In this document: piece after piece, positions 26,047 through 34,826 of the stretch
How positions within the stretch are numbered: the stretch's first letter is position 1
Layout of the letters: the number at the start of each line of letters is the position of its first letter
Assembly (NCBI RefSeq): GCF_900114005.1
Contig: NZ_FORM01000003.1
Coordinates: 62,001 to 126,000, forward strand
Source: Olleya namhaensis
Lineage (GTDB): Bacteria; Bacteroidota; Bacteroidia; Flavobacteriales; Flavobacteriaceae
Length of the DNA stretch: 64,000 nt
Direction: 5' to 3'
The notes under the pieces: generated by a model
Database searches by the model: none
What the model saw: the letters and a program-made list of their open reading frames with translations, nothing else
Told to the model about the DNA's origin: nothing
Made by a program: the position numbers and the translations under genes

Positions 26047-26568
26047 TTATTTTAATCTTAACTGCTGTCCAATTGACAACGTGTTACTTTCTAAATTATT
26101 TAAAGCTTTAATATCTGTAACAGAAACACCAGATTGTCTTGAAATACCATATAAAGTATCTCCTTTTTTAACAATCCAAGCACTTTCTGAAGGCTCTTGA
26201 GTTGCAGATGCATAAGAGATATTAAGTACCTGTCCAATGCTTAAGGCATTACTTTCTAGATTATTTATAGACTTTAATTGAGACATACTTACACCATATT
26301 GTTTAGATATAGAATATAATGTTTCTCCCCTATTAACTGTATGAGTATTACCGCCAGTTGTGTTACCACTACTAACTGTTTTACTTGCTGTATTATTTTT
26401 GTTGGATGACATTTTTGCCAAATCCTTTTTATTCATTGCTTTAAACTGGCCCGTTTTTGTATTTAACAAAGCAGGCTTTCCGTCTAAAACAACTTCAATA
26501 TAATTATCGTCTTGTGCAAATGCAGTTAACGAACTAAATAATACGGCTAATACAATTAATCTTTTCAT
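26047..26568 (-). CDS. Exported protein with two LysM domains
   Basis: 173 residues from the ATG at 26568, where a clean signal peptide begins (MKRLIVLAVLFSSLTAFAQ). The longer open frame upstream overlaps the 3' end of lon and would bury the signal. After a short strand region come two LysM domains of about 43 residues (about 78-120 and 131-173), each with the VNRGETLYSIS/VKKGDTLYGIS pattern and ending LSIGQ. Probably a periplasmic or outer-membrane-associated peptidoglycan binder. It starts 16 bp after lon and may be cotranscribed with it. Confidence 0.82.
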   Translation of the reverse strand: MKRLIVLAVLFSSLTAFAQDDNYIEVVLDGKPALLNTKTGQFKAMNKKDLAKMSSNKNNTASKTVSSGNTTGGNTHTVNRGETLYSISKQYGVSMSQLKSINNLESNALSIGQVLNISYASATQEPSESAWIVKKGDTLYGISRQSGVSVTDIKALNNLESNTLSIGQQLRLK

Positions 26569-26584
26569 GTTACTAAAGTGTGCT

Positions 26585-29032
26585 TTAAAGTTTTTTTGCG
26601 TTTTTAACTTTTTGGTCGGTAATAGCAATATCAACAACCTCCAACATGTCTGACACATAATGAAACGTTAGCCCATTTAAATATTCTGGCTTAATTTCTT
26701 CTATATCTCTTCTGTTGTCTTCGCAAAGTAATATTTCTTTAATTTTTGCACGTTTAGCAGCCAATATTTTTTCTTTTATTCCACCAACGGGTAAAACTTT
26801 CCCACGAAGTGTAATTTCGCCGGTCATTGCTAAGCTCTTTTTGACTTTTCTTTGTGTAAATAATGACACTAATGATGTTAACATTGTTACACCTGCACTT
26901 GGTCCGTCTTTTGGAGTTGCACCTTCTGGCACGTGGATATGTACATTATATTTCTCAAAAACATCAGGATCTATACCCAATTCTTCAGCATGTGCTTTAA
27001 TATATTCCATTGCAATGGTAGAAGACTCCTTCATCACCTTACCTAAGTTTCCTGTAATATTAAGCGATCCTTTTCCCTTAGATAAAATAGATTCGATAAA
27101 TAAAATATCACCACCTACTCTAGTCCAAGCTAATCCTGTAACAACCCCTGCTACATTATTGTTTTCGTATTTATCACGTTCTAATTTTGGACCACCTAAA
27201 ATTTCAATAATATCATCATTAGATATTTTGATGTTATAATCTTGCTCCATTGCTATGTTTTTTGCTGCATAACGCACCATCTTAGCAATTTGCTTTTCTA
27301 AACCACGCACACCAGACTCACGCGTATAACCTTCAACTATTTTCTCTAATTGTGGTTTTGCAATCTTAATATGCTTGTCCGTTAAACCATGCTCTTTAAG
27401 TTGCTTTGGTAATAAGTGACGTTTCGCTATTTCAACTTTTTCTTCAATAGTATACCCTGTTACATTAATAATCTCCATACGATCTCTTAATGCAGGCTGT
27501 ATAGTATTTAAACTATTAGTAGTTGCAATAAACATAACCTTAGATAAATCATACCCCATTTCTAGGAAGTTATCATGAAACTCAGAGTTTTGCTCTGGAT
27601 CCAACACTTCTAACAATGCAGAAGATGGATCTCCTTGATTAGAGTTAGATAATTTATCAATTTCGTCTAATACAAATACAGGATTAGATGTTCCTGCTTT
27701 TTTAAGACTCTGTAAAATACGTCCTGGCATTGCACCAATGTATGTTTTACGGTGTCCGCGTATTTCTGCTTCGTCACGTAAACCACCCAAACTCATACGC
27801 ACATACTCACGTCCTAGAGCTTCTGCTACAGATTTACCTAAAGATGTTTTACCAACTCCTGGAGGTCCGTATAAACAGATTATTGGAGACTTCATGTCAT
27901 TACGTAGTTTTAAAACAGCTAAATGTTCTATAATTCGTTTTTTAACGTCATCTAAACCATAATGGTCACGATCTAGTATTTTTTCGGCACGTTTTAAATC
28001 AAACTTATCTTTACTAAATTTACCCCATGGTAAATCTAGAAATAAATCTAAATAATTACGCTGTATGGAATACTCAGCAACCTGAGGATTCATACGTTGT
28101 ATTTTTGCTAATTCTTTTTCAAAATGCTCTTTAACTTTTTTGTCCCATTTTTTAGTTTTAGCACGTTTTTTCATCGCTTCAATTTCTTCAGCATTACCAC
28201 CACCAAGTTCTTCCTGAATGGTTTTTAATTGCTGATTTAAGAAATACTCACGTTGTTGTTGATTTAAATCGCTTTGTACTTTAGATTGGATATCGTTTTT
28301 AAGTTCTAATTTCTGGAACTCGACATTCATAAAACGTAACGTTTCTAAAGCTCTTTCTTTTAAATCGTTAATTTCTAAAAGCGCTTGTTTTTCGTCTACA
28401 GACAAATTCATGTTTGAGGACACAAAATTGATTAAAAACGCATCACTTTTAATATTTTTAATAGCAAAAGTAGCTTCTGTTGGGATATTTGGACTGTCCT
28501 TAATAATTTGTACAGCCAACTCTTTAATAGAATCTATTATAGCAGCAAACTCTTTGTTTTTCTTAGCCGGAGTTGCTTGAGGTACTTCTTTTACTGTTGC
28601 TTTAATGTATGGCTCCTCAGTGATTACTGTATCAATTTCAAAACGTTTTTTACCTTGAATAATAACTGTAGTGTTACCATCAGGCATTTTTAAAACTTTT
28701 AAAATTCTAGCTACTGTCCCTACTTGGTGTAACTCTTCAGCTTTTGGATCTTCAACCTCTTCATCAATTTGAGAGACTACTCCAATAACTTTTTCGCCTT
28801 TATTAGCGTCGTTAATTAATTTAATAGACTTATCACGTCCTGCAGTTATAGGAATTACAACACCTGGAAACAATACCGTATTACGTAACGATAAAATTGG
28901 CAAAGATTCTGGTAATTCTTCTTTAGCTATTTTTTCTTCATCTTCTGGTGTCATTAAAGGTATTAACTCTGAATTTTCGTCAAAATCCTGCAATGACAAA
29001 CTGTCAAGTGATATAAAGTTAGATTTTTTCAT
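26585..29032 (-). CDS. lon: ATP-dependent protease La (Lon)
   Basis: 815 residues, normal length for LonA. N-terminal LON domain (about 40-240, [15 protein letters not shown]), coiled-coil region, AAA+ ATPase with Walker [10 protein letters not shown] (about 389) and the Walker B region [10 protein letters not shown], and a C-terminal Ser/Lys protease domain with [10 protein letters not shown] (catalytic Ser near 708) and [13 protein letters not shown] (catalytic Lys near 751). It degrades misfolded and regulatory proteins in the cytoplasm. Upstream lies a 293-bp gap with no other gene I can support. Confidence 0.97.
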   Translation of the reverse strand: MKKSNFISLDSLSLQDFDENSELIPLMTPEDEEKIAKEELPESLPILSLRNTVLFPGVVIPITAGRDKSIKLINDANKGEKVIGVVSQIDEEVEDPKAEELHQVGTVARILKVLKMPDGNTTVIIQGKKRFEIDTVITEEPYIKATVKEVPQATPAKKNKEFAAIIDSIKELAVQIIKDSPNIPTEATFAIKNIKSDAFLINFVSSNMNLSVDEKQALLEINDLKERALETLRFMNVEFQKLELKNDIQSKVQSDLNQQQREYFLNQQLKTIQEELGGGNAEEIEAMKKRAKTKKWDKKVKEHFEKELAKIQRMNPQVAEYSIQRNYLDLFLDLPWGKFSKDKFDLKRAEKILDRDHYGLDDVKKRIIEHLAVLKLRNDMKSPIICLYGPPGVGKTSLGKSVAEALGREYVRMSLGGLRDEAEIRGHRKTYIGAMPGRILQSLKKAGTSNPVFVLDEIDKLSNSNQGDPSSALLEVLDPEQNSEFHDNFLEMGYDLSKVMFIATTNSLNTIQPALRDRMEIINVTGYTIEEKVEIAKRHLLPKQLKEHGLTDKHIKIAKPQLEKIVEGYTRESGVRGLEKQIAKMVRYAAKNIAMEQDYNIKISNDDIIEILGGPKLERDKYENNNVAGVVTGLAWTRVGGDILFIESILSKGKGSLNITGNLGKVMKESSTIAMEYIKAHAEELGIDPDVFEKYNVHIHVPEGATPKDGPSAGVTMLTSLVSLFTQRKVKKSLAMTGEITLRGKVLPVGGIKEKILAAKRAKIKEILLCEDNRRDIEEIKPEYLNGLTFHYVSDMLEVVDIAITDQKVKNAKKL

Positions 29033-29325
29033 AGATATATATAAGCCAAAATGTCACATTAGTAGTTTCATTTGGACTATTTGTTTTTAAAAATTATTCT
29101 TATTAAAAAGCCATCTTATTGATTTACTTGTTGTTAACAAAACAGTATGGCTTAATTTCATTATTAAAAATTCAATTAATGTGCCACTTTTTAAGTTTTT
29201 ACTTTCAAACCGAATAGATTCCGTGTGGAAGTTAATAGAATTGGATTCAATAAAATTTAAAATATTTTTTCTAAAAGTGTAACAAAGTGTTTTAACTTTC
29301 CTCTTTATATAAAACAAACCATTTT

Positions 29326-29880
29326 TTGACACTAACCAAACACAATATCGAAGAGCTTATAATGCTTTGCTTATCTGGTAACCAATTAGCACAATTGGAG
29401 ATTTACAACAGATATTACAAAGCAATGTACAATACCTCGTTTAGAATTGTGAACAATAGTTTTGAAGCTGAAGACATTATGCAAGAGTCCTTTTTGACCG
29501 CATTTACTAAGCTTAAGACACTAAAAGAAATAAGCACATTTAGTGCTTGGCTTAAACGTATTGTTGTTAATAATAGCATCCATGCGTTTAATAAGAATAA
29601 AAAAAATGAAGACGTAGCACTGGACGATGTATTATATAAAATTGAAGACCAACAAGGATTAGATACAACAACCCAAATTACGTCTACTAAAGCAAAACAA
29701 GTATTAGAAACTTTAAATGTCTTAAAATCTAATTACAGAATTGCGTTAACCCTTAATTTAATTGAAGGTTATGATTATGAAGAAATTAGCCAAATCATGG
29801 ATATTAGTTATGCCAATTGCAGAACCACCGTGTCTAGAGCTAAAGACAGTTTAAGAAAAAAATTAGAACAATTAAACTAA
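29326..29880 (+). CDS. ECF-type RNA polymerase sigma factor
   Basis: 184 residues. Region 2 (about 15-85: CLSGNQLAQLEIYNRYY, FEAEDIMQESFLTAF) and region 4 (about 125-180: RIALTLNLIEGYDYEEISQIMDIS, NCRTTVSRAKDSLRKKL) are clear, with no region 3, as in ECF sigma factors. The start is a TTG; the next ATG (Met13, 29362) would cut into region 2. It is the first gene of an operon with a membrane-anchored probable anti-sigma factor and two exported adhesin-like proteins, which are its likely targets. Confidence 0.9.
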   Translation: MTLTKHNIEELIMLCLSGNQLAQLEIYNRYYKAMYNTSFRIVNNSFEAEDIMQESFLTAFTKLKTLKEISTFSAWLKRIVVNNSIHAFNKNKKNEDVALDDVLYKIEDQQGLDTTTQITSTKAKQVLETLNVLKSNYRIALTLNLIEGYDYEEISQIMDISYANCRTTVSRAKDSLRKKLEQLN

Positions 29881-29885
29881 TTGTT

Positions 29886-30437
29886 ATGAGCGATAAAATA
29901 GAAGACTTATTTAAAAACCTAGACAATCAATTTGATGTTGAAGTTCCAAATTTTGGACACCAACAACGGTTTTTAGACAAATTAAATAACCAACAAATTG
30001 AAGTAAAAGTAGCCAATACTAAAGCTAGTTATTGGAAACCATTATTAGCGGTAGCAGCCTCTATAGTTTTAATATTAACCATTACGTTTAATTTAAAACC
30101 TGATACTAGTGATAAAGATTTAGCTAGTGTGTCTCCAGAAATGGCAGAAACACAAACTTTTTTTGCAAATACAATCACCTTTGAATTAAACAAATTAAAT
30201 ACAGAGAAAAGTCCTGAAACAGAAAAACTAGTAAACGATGCTTTACTAAGATTAGGACAGCTAGAAAAAGAATACAAAACACTAAAATTAAATTTAACAG
30301 AAAGCGGAGAAGATCAACGTGTTATTTACGCAATGATTACCAACTTTCAGAACAGAATAGACTTGCTACAAAGCACGCTTTTACAAATCGAAGCGATAAA
30401 AACATTAAAACAAAACAATTATGAAACTACTTTATAA
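29886..30437 (+). CDS. Probable anti-sigma factor (single membrane anchor)
   Basis: 183 residues: an N-terminal cytoplasmic part of about 46 residues, one transmembrane helix (WKPLLAVAASIVLILTITF), and a periplasmic part rich in charged helices (coiled-coil-like ELNKLNTEKSPETEKLVNDALLRL). The layout and the 5-bp spacing after an ECF sigma gene support an anti-sigma role; I do not see the zinc-binding HxxxCxxC motif, so it would be a non-ZAS type. The gene overlaps the next one by 17 bp. Confidence 0.65.
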   Translation: MSDKIEDLFKNLDNQFDVEVPNFGHQQRFLDKLNNQQIEVKVANTKASYWKPLLAVAASIVLILTITFNLKPDTSDKDLASVSPEMAETQTFFANTITFELNKLNTEKSPETEKLVNDALLRLGQLEKEYKTLKLNLTESGEDQRVIYAMITNFQNRIDLLQSTLLQIEAIKTLKQNNYETTL

Positions 30438-31503
30438 ACTAACCTTATGCCTATTGCTGCCGCTTTTCGCGTTTTCAAATAATGGCAATTGGGATGGCAA
30501 ACACACTAAGAAAAAGACCATTAACAAAACCTATACTGTAAGTAAAGATGCAACGCTAAAAGTAGCCAACAAGTATGGAAACGTAGATATTGTTACCTGG
30601 ACAGGAAACACAATAGAGATTGAAGTAACAATTACTACCAATGGTAATGATCCAGAGGAAGTAGATAAAAGATTAAATGAAATTGATGTCGAGTTTAACG
30701 CATCCTCTAACCATGTCTCTGCCGAAACTGTTATTGGTAAAAAGAAGAAAAACTCTTGGTGGAGTTGGTCTAGTAATAATGACGTGAACATGAAAATAAA
30801 TTATGTTATTAAAATGCCTATTACAAATAACGTAAGCTTAAATAACGACTATGGTAATATTACATTAGATACGCTTGAAGGACATGCTGACATAAAGTGC
30901 GACTATGGTAAGATTACAACTAAAGAGTTATTAGCAGATAACAACACCATCCAATTTGATTATACAAACAATAGTTATTTTGAGTATATAAAAAGTGGAA
31001 AAATAAATGCCGACTATAGTGGGTTTACCGTAGCAAAAAGTAAAGATTTGACTATAGTTGCCGATTACACAAAATCACTTATAGAAATTGTAGAAAACAT
31101 AGATTATAACTGTGACTACGGAAGCTTACGTGTTAATAAACTTAATAGCATTTCTGGTAACGGAAACTACCTTACAGTTGTCTTAGGTGATGTGTATAAA
31201 AATGTTAATATAAATGCAGATTATGGTTCTATTAAAATAGGAAAAATGGCCAAAAATGCTAAAAACATAAGCATCCAATCTGATTACGTGGGTATTAAAA
31301 TAGGTATTGATGCAGAATACGCCTTTAACTTTGATATTAACTTAGAATATGGTGGACTTAACGGAGATGACCATTTTGAAGTACAAACAAAAAGTATAAA
31401 AAACACAGACAAGTACTACTCTGGTTACCATTTAAAAAATGGTACAGGAAATTTAGTTAAAATAAACTCAGAATACGGAAGCGTCACTTTTGATAAAAAA
31501 TAA
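30421..31503 (+). CDS. Exported DUF4097-like beta-repeat protein
   Basis: 360 residues with a signal peptide (LCLLLPLFAFSNNG). The rest is a run of short beta-strand repeats with recurring DYG/SEYG motifs (NNDYGNITLD, KCDYGKITT, NADYGSIKIG, NSEYGSVTF), the pattern of DUF4097/DUF2807 putative adhesins that form right-handed beta-helices. A single KKKKNSWWSWSS loop interrupts it near residue 105. Function in flavobacteria is unknown; the ECF sigma operon suggests an envelope stress output. Confidence 0.75.
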   Translation: MKLLYKLTLCLLLPLFAFSNNGNWDGKHTKKKTINKTYTVSKDATLKVANKYGNVDIVTWTGNTIEIEVTITTNGNDPEEVDKRLNEIDVEFNASSNHVSAETVIGKKKKNSWWSWSSNNDVNMKINYVIKMPITNNVSLNNDYGNITLDTLEGHADIKCDYGKITTKELLADNNTIQFDYTNNSYFEYIKSGKINADYSGFTVAKSKDLTIVADYTKSLIEIVENIDYNCDYGSLRVNKLNSISGNGNYLTVVLGDVYKNVNINADYGSIKIGKMAKNAKNISIQSDYVGIKIGIDAEYAFNFDINLEYGGLNGDDHFEVQTKSIKNTDKYYSGYHLKNGTGNLVKINSEYGSVTFDKK

Positions 31504-31529
31504 TCAATTAATAATATAAATCAATCACT

Positions 31530-32309
31530 ATGAATTTTTCAGCACACAAACACTTACCAATTACAAATGCGGTAAGTAAAACATTAAAACAAACATTACT
31601 TTTAGCATTAACTCTAGTTACTTTCTCCTCTTGTAATGCACAATGGGGTAACGGTAAAAAGATTAAAGGAAACGGAAATGTTACCACCATTACTAGATCA
31701 ACATCAGATTATGATGCCATTAGATTAGCTGGTTGGATGGACTTTGAATTAGTAAAAGGAACAGAAGGTACAATTACTATTGAAGGTGAAGAAAACTTAT
31801 TAGACTACATTATTACAGAAGTTGAATCTAACGGATTAGTAATTAAAATAGAAAATAACACAAATTTAAAACCAAGCGGAAGCAATAAAATTAAAATTAC
31901 GGTTCCATTTGAAGACATAGATAAATTAACTTTATCAGGTTCTGGAGATGTTACTTCTAATGCAACATTCTACTCTAAAAATTTTGAAACTAAAGTATCT
32001 GGATCCGGAGATGTTACTTTAGATGTAGAAGCTACAAATGTAAAAGCTTCGGTTACTGGATCTGGAGATTTAACCATTACTGGTACTACTAAAAACTTAG
32101 AAGCAAGTGTTACTGGGTCAGGAGACATCCATGCTGAGCGTTTAAAGTCTGACAATGCAGATGTAAAAGTTACAGGGTCCGGCGGAATAGAAGTTTACGC
32201 TAAAGACAGTTTAAAAGCAAAAGTTACTGGATCTGGAGATATAGATTATAAAGGTAACCCGTCAAACGTAAATAAAAAAGTTACAGGCTCTGGAGATATT
32301 AGTAATTAA
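31530..32309 (+). CDS. Head GIN domain protein (DUF2807), probable lipoprotein
   Basis: 259 residues. The signal ends in LVTFSSCNAQ, so either lipidation at Cys or cleavage after Ala-Gln is possible; about 20 polar residues precede the hydrophobic core, so the start may be later than Met1. The body has the head-GIN pattern: GNGNVTTITRSTSDYDAI, then at least six turns ending VTGSGDI/VSGSGDV, predicted to be a beta-helix. Such proteins are called auto-transporter adhesin heads, though function is untested. It is the last gene of the sigma operon, followed by a strong terminator. Confidence 0.82.
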   Translation: MNFSAHKHLPITNAVSKTLKQTLLLALTLVTFSSCNAQWGNGKKIKGNGNVTTITRSTSDYDAIRLAGWMDFELVKGTEGTITIEGEENLLDYIITEVESNGLVIKIENNTNLKPSGSNKIKITVPFEDIDKLTLSGSGDVTSNATFYSKNFETKVSGSGDVTLDVEATNVKASVTGSGDLTITGTTKNLEASVTGSGDIHAERLKSDNADVKVTGSGGIEVYAKDSLKAKVTGSGDIDYKGNPSNVNKKVTGSGDISN

Positions 32310-32332
32310 GACTCTAAGTGAATCTATAGTTT

Positions 32333-32371
32333 AAAGGATTTTGCAATTAATTGTAAAATCCTTTTTTTTAT
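32333..32371 (+). terminator. Terminator of the ECF sigma operon
   Basis: Arms AAAGGATTTT and AAAATCCTTT enclosing CAATTAATTG, followed by a T-run. It ends the sigma operon just before the speD promoter. Confidence 0.9.
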
Positions 32372-32397
32372 GTTCTAAAATTATTGATTTAGAATGC

Positions 32398-32405
32398 TAT
32401 ATTTG
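32398..32405 (+). promoter_or_regulatory. -7 promoter box of the speD operon
   Basis: TATATTTG, exact consensus, separated from the speD ATG by AGTC only; the transcript is probably leaderless. No TTTG at the -33 distance. Confidence 0.55.
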
Positions 32406-32409
32406 AGTC

Positions 32410-32772
32410 ATGAAAAAAAGCTTAGGATATCAAACTACAGTAGACTTTTATAATTGTAATAAAAACACCATCAATTCAGTCTCAACAATAACCACTATTT
32501 TAGAAACAGCAGCCAAGTTAATGAACCTTAATGTAGTTAACACAACTATACACCAGTTCTCTCCTATTGGTATTAGTGGTGTAATTGTAATTAAAGAAAG
32601 TCATATTGCAATACACACTTGGCCAGAACATAACTATGTCGCATTAGACTTTTTTACATGCAGTACCTTTAACAATCTTGAAAAAGGTATACTATGGATC
32701 CAAGAACAATTTGAATCTGATAAAATAGAGCAGCAATTTTCTCAAAGAGGATTTTTAGAAAAAATACATTAA
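32410..32772 (+). CDS. speD: S-adenosylmethionine decarboxylase proenzyme (class 1B, SpeD/SpeH)
   Basis: 120 residues, the size of the bacterial class 1B enzyme. Self-cleavage should occur at Glu63-Ser64 in KESHIAIHTWPE, giving the pyruvoyl group; the processing His69 and the proton-donor Cys84 (DFFTCS) are in the expected positions. It supplies decarboxylated AdoMet for spermidine synthesis, matching the speE-like gene four genes downstream. It heads a five-gene operon in which a K+ channel gene starts 3 bp later. No ornithine or arginine decarboxylase gene is in the window. Confidence 0.95.
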   Translation: MKKSLGYQTTVDFYNCNKNTINSVSTITTILETAAKLMNLNVVNTTIHQFSPIGISGVIVIKESHIAIHTWPEHNYVALDFFTCSTFNNLEKGILWIQEQFESDKIEQQFSQRGFLEKIH

Positions 32773-32775
32773 GTT

Positions 32776-33576
32776 ATGAGTTTTAAAAAATCAATTGCAA
32801 AATATTTTGATGACGAAAAAGGTAACGCTAAAGGAGAAGCACTATTAGAATATTTTATAGCAGTACTAATTCTAATAAATGTATTAGCCATTATATTAGA
32901 ATCCTATAAAAGCATCTATACCAGTTATAAATCCCTTTTTCAATTACTAGAACTATTTACAATCATTGTTTTTTCAATCGAATATATCATTCGTATTTGG
33001 GTTTCAGATTTAATCTACCCACACCTATCTCCTACCAAAGCGCGATTAAAATATGCGCTTTCTTTTATGGGAATAGTAGATTTAGCATCAATATTGCCAT
33101 TCTATTTGCCATTTATAGTCACGTTAGATTTAAGAATAATCAGATTGTTACGTTTATTTAGATTATTGAGAGTTTTAAAATTAAATCGAAATTTTAAAAG
33201 TTTAGCGGTAATACGTTCTGTAATAATTAAAACAAAAAATGAAATATTAGTTTCAGCCATATTAGTATTTATATTACTAATAATAGCATCTACTTTAATG
33301 TTTTATATAGAAAACAAAGCACAACCTGAAGCTTTTGAAAATATTGGACAAGCACTTTGGTGGGCAGTTGCAACCTTAACTACCGTAGGATATGGAGATA
33401 TTTACCCAATAACAGGACTTGGTAAAATAATGAGTGCTTTTATCGCTTTACTAGGTATTGGTTTTGTAGCCTTACCAACCGGTATTATTAGCTCTGCCTA
33501 TATTGAAGAAATACGTAGCCAAAAGAAAACAGAAAAATGTATTTGCCCACATTGTAATAAAGAAATAATAGAATAA
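32776..33576 (+). CDS. Voltage-gated-like potassium channel (ion transport protein)
   Basis: 266 residues with six transmembrane segments. S4 is arginine-rich (DLRIIRLLRLFRLLRVLK), and the pore loop before S6 carries the K+ selectivity filter TTVGYGD (about residues 201-207). It resembles KvAP/Kv-type channels. The C-terminus ends in a CICPHC mini zinc-ribbon-like motif, which is unusual. Encoded between speD and DUF4178 with a 1-bp stop/start overlap to the latter (TAATG), it is surely cotranslated; polyamines are known to block cation channels, so a functional link is plausible but inferred. Confidence 0.9.
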   Translation: MSFKKSIAKYFDDEKGNAKGEALLEYFIAVLILINVLAIILESYKSIYTSYKSLFQLLELFTIIVFSIEYIIRIWVSDLIYPHLSPTKARLKYALSFMGIVDLASILPFYLPFIVTLDLRIIRLLRLFRLLRVLKLNRNFKSLAVIRSVIIKTKNEILVSAILVFILLIIASTLMFYIENKAQPEAFENIGQALWWAVATLTTVGYGDIYPITGLGKIMSAFIALLGIGFVALPTGIISSAYIEEIRSQKKTEKCICPHCNKEIIE

Positions 33577-34055
33577 TGTTTGGAAACAAAAAACAACATC
33601 CATTAAATAAACTAAAAGTGGGGTTTTCATTTAGTTTATTAAAAAAAGAATGGACCATCCTTGAACTTGGTGAATATAGTTGGGATACAGGAAATATGAG
33701 TGTAGAATACACCATTGAAAGTGGTGCTGAAAAAGCATTTTTAGAAGTCGAATTTTATCGTGGTGAATTTGAAGTTATCTATAGCGAAACATTGCATCTA
33801 GGAACTATTGATTTAGATGAAATTATTGATGATGGTTACTTTAATTTTGAAGGTAAAGATTATAAATTAGAAGAAACATATTCAGGCTCTTACAGAAATA
33901 TGACTATTTTTACAAGCACTGAAACCTTAACTAGTTATCAATTTTATTACAAAGACAATTGTATTACTATTGAAAAATGGAGTGACGGAAGTATTGAATC
34001 CTTTTATGGAAAAGAAATAAAACCTAAAAAAATAACCAACATTAACACCTTATAA
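33576..34055 (+). CDS. DUF4178 protein
   Basis: 159 residues, soluble, mostly beta-strand. The pattern LKKEWTILELGEYSWDTGN ... WSDGSIESFYGKEI fits DUF4178, a domain repeatedly found in other bacteria next to speD, speE-like and potassium-channel genes. Its function is unknown. Its start codon overlaps the channel stop codon, and it ends 1 bp before the lipoprotein gene. Confidence 0.75.
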   Translation: MFGNKKQHPLNKLKVGFSFSLLKKEWTILELGEYSWDTGNMSVEYTIESGAEKAFLEVEFYRGEFEVIYSETLHLGTIDLDEIIDDGYFNFEGKDYKLEETYSGSYRNMTIFTSTETLTSYQFYYKDNCITIEKWSDGSIESFYGKEIKPKKITNINTL

Positions 34056-34056
34056 A

Positions 34057-34821
34057 ATGATTAACAAAATTATATGTGCTACTGTAATTAGCCTTTTATT
34101 GTTTTCGTGTGATAACACGGAAAAAGAGGTAAAAACAATAACTGTTGAGCCTTCTCAAGCCATATTAAAAAACATACCAAGTAACGATTTTTCGTTAGTA
34201 TTGGATGATATGACTATTGAAGAAACTGAGAATCAAATTATACACAAACACAAGTATAAAGTTTTAGAGCTTAAAAAAGATTCGTTATACAGTACAGATA
34301 AAGACTGGGCTGTTGTAAATCAAACTTTTTTTTCTAATCATAAAAATGATTTAGGAATGGAAATTTTATCAAGGCATAATGGTAAAGTTTCAACATTAGC
34401 ACAACCCGTAGGTTTTGGTTGGGCAATTGGAAATACAGCGCATGGCGAATGGGAAGAGACTAAAAAAGACTCTACAAGCACGTCCAATTCCGGAACAACA
34501 CATAGACGTTGGAGAACACATTCTACTAGTCCATTTTTTTGGCTTTGGTTAGGTTCTAGACGTAGTATATTTAGAAGCGATTATACTAATTACAGAACAT
34601 ACAATACTAGTGGCAGAAGCTATTATGGACAAAATAGCAATAATACTTATGGATACGGTACCAGAAGTAGTTACCAGAAAAAAACAAGGTCTTCGTTTTT
34701 TACAAGACAAAGTAAAAATACCTCACGCTGGAATAATTTAGAAAAAAGAACTAGTAGAAGTTCTTCAAGATACAAATCAGGGTCTTCAACACGATCTAGA
34801 TCAGGTGGAACTGGAAAATAG
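34057..34821 (+). CDS. Lipoprotein with cationic Arg/Ser/Tyr-rich tail
   Basis: 254 residues. Lipoprotein signal ending LLLFSCD; a globular region (about 30-135, with GFGWAIGNTAHGEWEE), then a low-complexity tail of about 110 residues packed with Arg, Ser, Tyr, Asn and Gly (for example SGRSYYGQNSNN, SRSSSRYKSGSSTRSRSGG), strongly basic. I recognise no domain; DUF4247 proteins in comparable speD/speE clusters also have such tails, so it may be a distant counterpart. Sits between DUF4178 and the speE-like gene. Confidence 0.6.
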   Translation: MINKIICATVISLLLFSCDNTEKEVKTITVEPSQAILKNIPSNDFSLVLDDMTIEETENQIIHKHKYKVLELKKDSLYSTDKDWAVVNQTFFSNHKNDLGMEILSRHNGKVSTLAQPVGFGWAIGNTAHGEWEETKKDSTSTSNSGTTHRRWRTHSTSPFFWLWLGSRRSIFRSDYTNYRTYNTSGRSYYGQNSNNTYGYGTRSSYQKKTRSSFFTRQSKNTSRWNNLEKRTSRSSSRYKSGSSTRSRSGGTGK

Positions 34822-34826
34822 TAATT

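Noticed and set aside
26715-27239. Plus-strand open frame of 174 codons
   Set aside because: Antisense to the protease domain of lon, with no start signal or family resemblance.
29087-29332. Minus-strand open frame of 81 codons upstream of lon
   Set aside because: Low-complexity AT-rich translation with no recognisable pattern and no promoter; it overlaps the ECF sigma leader. The 293-bp gap is better read as regulatory sequence. A weak 7-bp stem (AAGCCAT/ATGGCTT) there is too loose to call an RNA.
31920-32300. Repeated GGATCTGGAGAT-like sequences that look like a CRISPR or minisatellite
   Set aside because: They are degenerate codons of the head-GIN VTGSGDI repeats in one open gene, with irregular spacing and no unique spacers.
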